Origin: Uloborus plumipes
Lineage: Eukaryota; Arthropoda; Arachnida; Araneae; Uloboridae
Reading direction: 5' to 3'
Length of the DNA: 64,000 nt
Assembly (NCBI GenBank): GCA_038373865.1
Contig: JAXGGA010001032.1
Coordinates: 108,772-172,771 of the forward strand
Shown: positions 60,201 through 64,000 of the stretch, one piece after another
Layout of the letters: every line of letters starts with the position of its first letter
Numbering within the stretch: position 1 is the first letter of the stretch
Made by a program: the position numbers and the translations under genes
The notes under the pieces: model-generated
Told to the model about the DNA's origin: nothing
Seen by the model: only the letters and a program-made list of their open reading frames with translations
Database searches by the model: none

Positions 60201-62346
60201 ATGGATTATTTTTTGAAACATTTAATGTTGTTGAATTTAAGTGACTGTATACACGAAATCTTCTGATTTCTTCCGCTTTAATTCCATAAATCTTCCTTTT
60301 TTACTTGAAGAGTAGGTACTTGGCTGGTATACATACATGAGAGCTTTTTTTTATACATTTTTTTTTATCATATAATAAACTACCTTCTTATTTTAATCTT
60401 TTAAAAGTATATTATATTTCTTAATGCAGCTACTACAAAATTAAAAAATTTGCACAAATGCATTTTTCGCTGAAATTTTAAAAAGGTTTTATCTCATACT
60501 TGTTTTCTTACTTTCTATTTCTTTAAACTTTTCCATACATTCCTTAGGGTATTAGTTCTTTATGTGATACAATTGAAGAATGCTGGGATCAAGATGCTGA
60601 AGCCAGGATCTCTGCTAGCTGTGTTCAAGAAAGGCTAACATTTTTGTATCGCACTCAGCCTCCTTATCCTTTAACTCAAATGAACATGCTGAAAGGTAAG
60701 TTTTTTGTCTGGATTCTTGAGAGAGTCACTGAACCAAAGCAATACTCTCATAATGTGCCAAGCAATAACAAGGGTATTTCTTGCCACTCTCTTAAGTGGC
60801 AAGCAATACTCACATTATTGTCTTAGAAATAGCTGTTATGCTTATAAACGAAGTTACTCACTCAGTGTGACATTTCACTATATGCATTCTCTTTTGAACA
60901 TATTTTTCATTTATGTAACAATTTTCTGTGGTCTACACCACAAATATAAGAACATTTTACCAACTGATACATTTATAACTGCTGTTAATTATGTTTTGTA
61001 AAAAGTAGACTAATGAAATTGATTTTAGTGTTGAAAAAAAGTTTTATTGCACAAAAAAAAGAAACAAACCATGTGGCTGATAATGAAAGTGAATAAAGTA
61101 ATAAATTGTGTTAAGACAGGGGTGATTGTGTTCCGGTATTTTACCGGATTTCCGGTATTTTCATGATCAATTCTGGTATTTTCATGTTCGAAAATACCGG
61201 AAATAAAATATTTTTAATTATGCTTTTGTTTTCCCACCTTCGGTATTTTTCGAATTTTCGGTGATTGTTAAGATGCCATTCTTTTTTTTTTTTTTGACTA
61301 AAAACTATTTGAAACTATTCGAATGTATGAAATGTGTCTTGTTGTTTATGAAAGGCAATTTATAATAAAAAAAACATATAATTATAAAATTAGGTGTGCT
61401 TAAATAATAGGGGCCTTAGTTTTTTGAAAAAAGCACCCCCCCCCTCCACACTCACACATTTTCTCTTCAAAACTTTCAGGTATTTTTTCATGAACTCACA
61501 ATCACCCCTGGTTAAGAACTGAGGATTGTAGAAAAATGTCTGACTGAATTTTAACATTCAATAAAATATGAAACTGTTTCTACCTATCCTAAATTTGTGG
61601 ACTAGGGGTTACATAGGTAATAATGCTATTTTCTTGCAACCTGCTTAGGCTTCTTGGTAATGTTTATTTGTCTAAACGCTGGTCTTAACTGTTTTAGAAG
61701 ACTCCTCTCAGAGTTACTCTTGTGAACTTTCGAATTTGCTCACTTTGCTTAACAAATTCTTGCATGAGTCTTTGATCTACTGCCCTGATGCTAGAGTTAT
61801 TTTTGATTCAGTGCTCATGTCTTTTCCTATAACTGTAACCACTCTTGCTGTGGGGTAGTCTTTTTAAAGTTAATTGAGTAGGTTTTGAAGTATGACTAAT
61901 GCTATATACTAGAAATTGTATGTTAAAAATGGGTAATATTGAATCTTGGAACATGTGGTGTTTTAACTTAACTCAAATCCTGAACTATTGAATAAAATGT
62001 AACAACTGGTCTTTTTGATTAGGAGTACTGTAAATTCTGTTCTTAAATATTTTTACTGCTTCCATATTTGAACAATGGGACAGTATAAATGCTTCTAGTT
62101 TATTCATTATCTCCCGTCCCCTGATGCTGTATGCTTTCTAAGAGGTTATATCTAATAGAATACTTTCACTAAGTTTGCTATTTTGCTGAATTTTTATTCT
62201 TGTTTTTATGATTGTTGAAGTGTTGAAGTAATTTGTTTGTACATTTTGCAGAAATTAAATGTTCAACTGCTACCTCAAATGTTGGCTCAGATTTTACTTC
62301 ACTGGCTAGATCTCAAGTTATATTGCCAAAAGAATCCAGTATATGA
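41356..62346 (+). CDS. put: activin receptor type II (ACVR2/punt) gene, 9 coding exons, 5' incomplete
   Basis: A single-pass receptor serine/threonine kinase that binds activin and BMP-type ligands and phosphorylates type I receptors at the plasma membrane. Nine exons join in phase with GT-AG introns into 528 residues plus stop, numbered from the first whole codon. The tail of the signal peptide (residues 1-8) is followed by a Cys-rich ligand-binding domain (C12-C99, with the CCC-x4-C signature at 92-99), a transmembrane helix at about 137-159, and the kinase: glycine loop about 198-204, VAVK lysine 217, HRD 319-321, DFG 339-341, APE 366-368. The short tail ends KESSI. That ending and the KGCW...CCCEG ectodomain favour ACVR2/punt over BMPR2/wit, which has a long tail. 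Only the first exon is missing; family proteins are about 510-520 residues including the signal peptide. Introns total about 19.4 kb and are full of transposons, but no exon is damaged. Confidence 0.96.
41636..42960 (+). mobile_element. intact Tc1-type element (DD34E) in a receptor intron
   Basis: 1325 bp, bounded by TA (41634-41635 and 42961-42962). Terminal repeats CAGTATTGTGGTAATTAATT match for about 28 bp, with no mismatch seen. One open transposase frame fills it. It lies only 92 bp downstream of the receptor exon ending at 41544. Confidence 0.95.
41858..42877 (+). CDS. Tc1 transposase (DD34E), 339 aa
   Basis: Start chosen at ATG 41858 ([17 protein letters not shown]), which gives the usual Tc1 length; the frame stays open upstream to 41762 but codes nothing family-like there. 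The N-terminal [22 protein letters not shown] (residues 22-40) is followed by the GRCGRKR linker and a second HTH. Catalytic residues are D152 (FSDETHF), D241 (FQQDSAPCH) and E276 ([13 protein letters not shown]), with 34 residues between the last two. It ends [18 protein letters not shown]. No lesion seen; probably active or recently active. Confidence 0.95.
   Translation: MDISEATRAKVIALREHTSKTYEEIGKICGVSTASVGRIWKRFQETGNAGTNRSGRCGRKRSTSARDDKTLHRMSVKNPRLTSFDLSKSMAAAGVDIAPSTVRYRLLERGRRARRPYKKQLLTLRMKKKRLEWARKYQTWTEKDWEKVLFSDETHFVVQGFRSMFVRRSKGEPLNQHHINQSPKHPPKKMFWGCFSVSGTESLVPVEGMMNSASYEVILTRNVLPTMTKLWPNGDGVFQQDSAPCHTSKRIQNFCSKKNLTVLDWPGNSPDLNPIENLWAIVKQRLHKCDCTTMEKLISAVIDIWFRDIEIKTICASLVHSMPKRVCDVIKSRGGHITY
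42971..45040. mobile_element. 2.07-kb foldback element (TATTAGGGTGGAGCG termini)
   Basis: The left end TATTAGGGTGGAGCGAAAAA and right end TTTTTCGCTCCACCCTAATA are complementary. Arms of about 650 bp run to about 43625 and 44205 (TTAGGTTAGGTA near 43600, its complement near 44220), around a 570-bp loop. Each arm has two diverged repeats of about 170 bp (AAAAGTTRYGATTGGTSAAG blocks at 43024 and 43198). The flanks are TA-rich, so the target duplication is unreadable. No transposase. It starts 10 bp after the Tc1 element. Confidence 0.9.
45046..45180. repeat. C-rich repeat with duplicated core
   Basis: TACCGTAAAATCCCGAAAGT then a C run; the module TTAAATCYCGARTATAC occurs twice (about 45103-45120 and 45127-45143) before a second C run. 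Looks like one end of a MITE; no partner end identified. Confidence 0.4.
45223..45253. repeat. TA dinucleotide microsatellite
   Basis: About 15 uninterrupted TA units. Confidence 0.95.
46301..47011. mobile_element. hAT-type non-autonomous element, 711 bp
   Basis: Ends CATGGGTGCAAG and complement CTTGCACCCATG, flanked by a perfect 8-bp duplication GCATTCAC (46293-46300, 47012-47019). Subterminal CCGTCTTG/ACGGAT motifs recur. No coding capacity. In the intron between receptor exons ending 41544 and starting 48406. Confidence 0.92.
47527..47800 (-). pseudogene. possible transposase C-terminus remnant
   Basis: The minus-strand frame reads [20 protein letters not shown] then [13 protein letters not shown], resembling the C-terminal tail of mariner-like or DUF4817-type transposases (LKxxIxxAVxxIPxxMLxRVVxxFxxRL), with a stop just upstream near 47807. 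The rest of the protein is not found. Recognition rests on pattern memory only. Confidence 0.4.
48406..48564 (+). CDS. put: receptor exon: second half of ectodomain
   Basis: Residues 63-116, from [10 protein letters not shown] through [20 protein letters not shown] to the Pro/Ser/Thr stalk. Acceptor TTTTGATAG, donor GCAG|GTACTT. Confidence 0.93.
49092..49155 (+). repeat. degenerate tRNA-like segment
   Basis: TTAGCTCTGTGAATTTG and, downstream, GTGTTTGATTCCCC resemble A and B boxes. SINE relic in a receptor intron. Confidence 0.4.
50646..50965 (+). CDS. put: receptor exon: stalk, transmembrane helix, start of kinase
   Basis: Residues 116-222: juxtamembrane stalk, hydrophobic helix 137-159, basic stop-transfer YRRHK, Pro-rich linker, then [17 protein letters not shown] and catalytic VAVK (Lys217). 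Acceptor TTTTTTAG, donor CAA|GTATGA. Confidence 0.95.
51043..51210 (+). CDS. put: receptor exon: kinase N-lobe
   Basis: Residues 223-278: [20 protein letters not shown], then NILNFLG, ending in the hinge strand [17 protein letters not shown]. Acceptor TTTATATAG, donor AAG|GTTCAA. Confidence 0.95.
51211..53597. other. receptor intron without recognised element
   Basis: 2.4 kb. A short TG run lies near 51248-51262. A piece near 52245-52345 may be a diverged copy of the C-rich dispersed repeat at 21890 and 38240. Nothing else seen. Confidence 0.5.
53598..53837 (+). CDS. put: receptor exon: catalytic loop and DFG
   Basis: Residues 279-358: helix E ([10 protein letters not shown]), catalytic loop [12 protein letters not shown] (Asp321) and [10 protein letters not shown] (Asp339). 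Acceptor ATATTTCAG, donor CAG|GTATTT. Confidence 0.97.
54740..54878 (+). CDS. put: receptor exon: activation segment
   Basis: Residues 359-404: [14 protein letters not shown], then [16 protein letters not shown]. Exit phase 1, donor GAAG|GTACTG. Acceptor CTTTCACAG. Confidence 0.96.
54879..56283. other. receptor intron, one GC-richer patch
   Basis: About 55030-55290 (CCCGGGCTCCACATGGCGGG through CGAGCGAACCGGTTC) is GC-richer than its surroundings and has an open frame of 76 codons with no known motif. Probably an old repeat; I could not find paired ends. Confidence 0.4.
56284..56414 (+). CDS. put: receptor exon: kinase C-lobe
   Basis: Residues 405-448: [20 protein letters not shown] through [12 protein letters not shown]. 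Strong donor CCT|GTAAGT. Confidence 0.96.
56708..57264. mobile_element. Tigger/pogo-like MITE
   Basis: CAGTAAACTCCCAATTATC at the left is matched by the complement of GATAATCAGGAGTTTACTG at the right. The terminal sequence is pogo/Tigger-like; the left flank is TA, the right flank TT, so the duplication has decayed. The interior includes TGTGGATTAG and GATAATCCGAG-type motifs and no transposase. Confidence 0.75.
58735..59555. repeat. GC-richer repeat with loosely inverted ends
   Basis: TTGATAGTGGTCAGTGGCCAG at the left loosely mirrors the right end (TAGTCGCCACTGGCGAATGG ... GTATCAAC). The middle, about 59140-59330, is strikingly GC-richer than the window (GGGCGCCTGGC, GGCGCGTGCGCAGATGAGGC). 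Minus frame 59251-59484 has no known domain. Confidence 0.4.
59721..59755. repeat. short inverted repeat AGGTAAGTAT
   Basis: AGGTAAGTAT and its exact complement ATACTTACCT, 15-nt loop; each strand shows a near-consensus 5' splice site. Confidence 0.85.
60548..60695 (+). CDS. put: receptor exon: end of kinase domain
   Basis: Residues 449-497: [20 protein letters not shown], then SCVQERL. The EECWDxDAEARIS motif is typical of type II receptors. Donor AAAG|GTAAGT. Confidence 0.96.
61117..61510. mobile_element. hAT MITE, ~394 bp
   Basis: Ends CAGGGGTGATTGTG and CACAATCACCCCTG; GTTAAGA on both sides (7 bp readable of an expected 8). The interior repeats CCGGTATTTTC motifs. In the last receptor intron. 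Confidence 0.85.
62252..62346 (+). CDS. put: receptor exon: C-terminal tail and stop
   Basis: Residues 498-528 and TGA at 62344-62346. The tail ends PKESSI, a PDZ-ligand-like ending similar to vertebrate ACVR2. Acceptor ACATTTTGCAG. Confidence 0.93.
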
Positions 62347-63943
62347 AAAATTTGTGATGCTCATCCATGAAAGTCATGGTGCCACTTCAATGGCTATAAC
62401 AGCACATTTGCAAATGTACACACTTAATGTTGCTGGGTGCATTTCTTGAGTGAAAAGATGAAAAATCTTGCAGGAAAGCTTTCATTCCGCAGGAGTTCCT
62501 TGTGCCTTCTATCTAGCTAGTACAATTTTATTGCATTCGGCTTTGCTGTGGTATACAGTGGCCATTGCTATAATTCTGATGTACAGGAGGGGGGAAGGGG
62601 AGTATGTCACACATATGTAAGAGCTTCATTGTTTTCACCCAAAACTCCGTTTGAAGTTTATTTTATCTGAAGAAATGTTTCATATCCTATGTTGTTTGTG
62701 TTAAAATGCATTTATGAGTTTCATTATGCTTACTGTACATAGTTCTTTTCCTTTTGTAAAAAAATCCTGACATAAGAATTATTCATTGTTAATCATTGAA
62801 TTATTTTTTTCCCTCTCTTTATTTTTTGTTATGTTAATAAGAAGCTTCTCTATGAGAGGATGTGTTTTTATTCAAATACGGGTTGTCTTGGAATATTTAT
62901 AAATATTTATAAGAGTCAACCATAGTTGTATACTCTTTATGTACGCTCCTTTTTAGTTGACTTGGAGATTTCATTTATTAGTTGCCCTTATCAATGTTCC
63001 TATTATTGACTTGGCCTCCATGGCATGCTGCCGGTACCTGAAATTTAAAATGGCAGGGATTGTGTTTATGTTATGTCCTATACCTATGGAAAAACCACTC
63101 TTGTTTCCCCCTCTTTAAATTACAAACTGTAAAAAGTAGCTTTTGTGAACACTTTACCGAAATATATGTGTCTTAAAAGTACAAGATTGCAGAAGTTGAT
63201 TCATCAACAACCGAATTACTTATGAGGTGATCTACATAAGAATAAAGATATAGCCTAACAACAAGTGCCAAAGTTGGGTTCATTAAAATGTTTGCGTAAT
63301 GTAGCATTAAGTATTTTTTTTATCATGTTAAAGATAATCAACAAGTGAAAGCTCTAATTATGCTGTAAAAAGTATGCTGTTCAGATTTTGTACTTCATGT
63401 GTTGTCTTGTGATAAAAGCCAAGTAGCAATTCCAAAATCTTTTAACATCTTTTGTTTTTGTCACCCTGCCTGTTACTTTAATTTTTATGCAAATTTTTGT
63501 TGATTATTTTTAATCCTGTATGAGTGATAGGTGTAATTAACATTTGTTTCTAAATAATAAACAGTGAAGTATAAATGTATTGGAAAAGAACGTAAGTTTT
63601 GGCCCTTAGGATTGACATAACATGTAGGTTTTATTAATGTTTAATACTTCAAATGTTTGAAAAATATTTTACAGACAGAATGTAAGTATTGTCTTTATTT
63701 TAAAAGCACAAAATGCCTAAAGCAGGATCATCTTGGTTGTGTTCATACATTTCAAATATTTTAGAGATAAATTTTGATCCTCCAGTAGTGTAATAAAATT
63801 TATTAAAATAGAAAGTTTTAAATTATGCATGTGTGTCTACTTCACACAAAAGAATGTCAATCCTGAAAATGGAAGTCAGACTCATTTGCCTACTTTACTT
63901 TATCTTTCTTCCATAATTAAGGTAAAAAATTTTGTGATTCTAT
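62347..63943 (+). other. put: 3' untranslated region of the receptor and flank
   Basis: No further coding sequence seen. AATAAA occurs at 63241-63246, 63556-63561 and 63792-63797, so the transcript may end shortly after any of these; which is used cannot be told from sequence alone. Confidence 0.6.
63556..63561 (+). terminator. put: candidate polyadenylation signal AATAAA
   Basis: Canonical hexamer in the presumed 3' UTR. Equally plausible hexamers are at 63241-63246 and 63792-63797. Confidence 0.4.
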
Positions 63944-63945
63944 TA

Positions 63946-64000
63946 CAGTCGAACCCCAGCTATGGTGGGCTCTGTCTCGAACAATCCCTCAGTTATAGCG
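63946..64000. mobile_element. terminus of a Tigger/pogo-like element, cut by the window edge
   Basis: TA followed by CAGTCGAACCCCAGCTATGG, the usual look of pogo/Tigger MITE ends in animals. The rest is outside the window. Confidence 0.5.

Noticed and set aside
1..64000. CRISPR arrays, operons, ribosome binding sites or other bacterial features
   Set aside because: The window is eukaryotic (spliced receptor gene, LINEs, SINEs, Tc1/hAT elements); tandem repeats lack spacer structure.

Overview
This is an AT-rich (roughly two thirds A+T) eukaryotic nuclear window with long introns, GT-AG splicing and very dense transposon content. The one host gene I recognise is an activin-type (type II) TGF-beta receptor, ACVR2/punt class. 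The mix of CR1/L2-like LINE tails, tRNA-derived SINE pieces, DD34E/DD36E Tc1 elements, hAT miniatures and long foldback elements suggests an arthropod, most likely a chelicerate such as a spider. The organism assignment is inference; no sequence here proves it.

Layout. 1-3.3 kb: a 5'-truncated Helitron helicase tail (minus strand), a 635-bp palindromic repeat with tRNA-like A and B boxes in each arm, a 15-16 bp minisatellite and a MITE-like piece. 3452-19548: a 16.1-kb transposon with termini CCCAAGCAGCAT / ATGTTGCTTGGG. It sits in a CR1-like LINE remnant with an AA target duplication. Subterminal zones are packed with a CAATATTGGC motif. It carries a Tnp2/CACTA-like transposase and a multi-exon DUF4806-type gene, and it is itself interrupted by an hAT element, a LINE tail and two long foldback elements. 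20094-34591: a second, inverted copy of the same termini (14.5 kb, AG duplication) with no recognisable transposase. It contains a MITE, a composite GGGTCATTCC-type foldback region, an intact Tc1/mariner element of DD36E spacing, and a SINE within an imperfect tandem duplication. 34.6-41.3 kb: an hAT MITE, then mostly non-coding sequence with old repeat fragments.

41356-62346: nine coding exons of the activin type II receptor on the plus strand. They join without a frame break into 528 residues plus stop; only the first exon (start codon and most of the signal peptide) is missing. Its first visible intron (6.9 kb) holds an intact DD34E Tc1 element, a 2.07-kb foldback element and an hAT MITE; later introns hold more MITEs. 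The 3' UTR follows, with several AATAAA signals.

How the genes relate: the receptor is the only host gene seen. The transposase and the DUF4806-type gene appear to be the two genes of one large DNA transposon and both look damaged. The two Tc1 transposases are open from end to end, with matching terminal repeats and TA duplications, and are the youngest-looking genes in the window.
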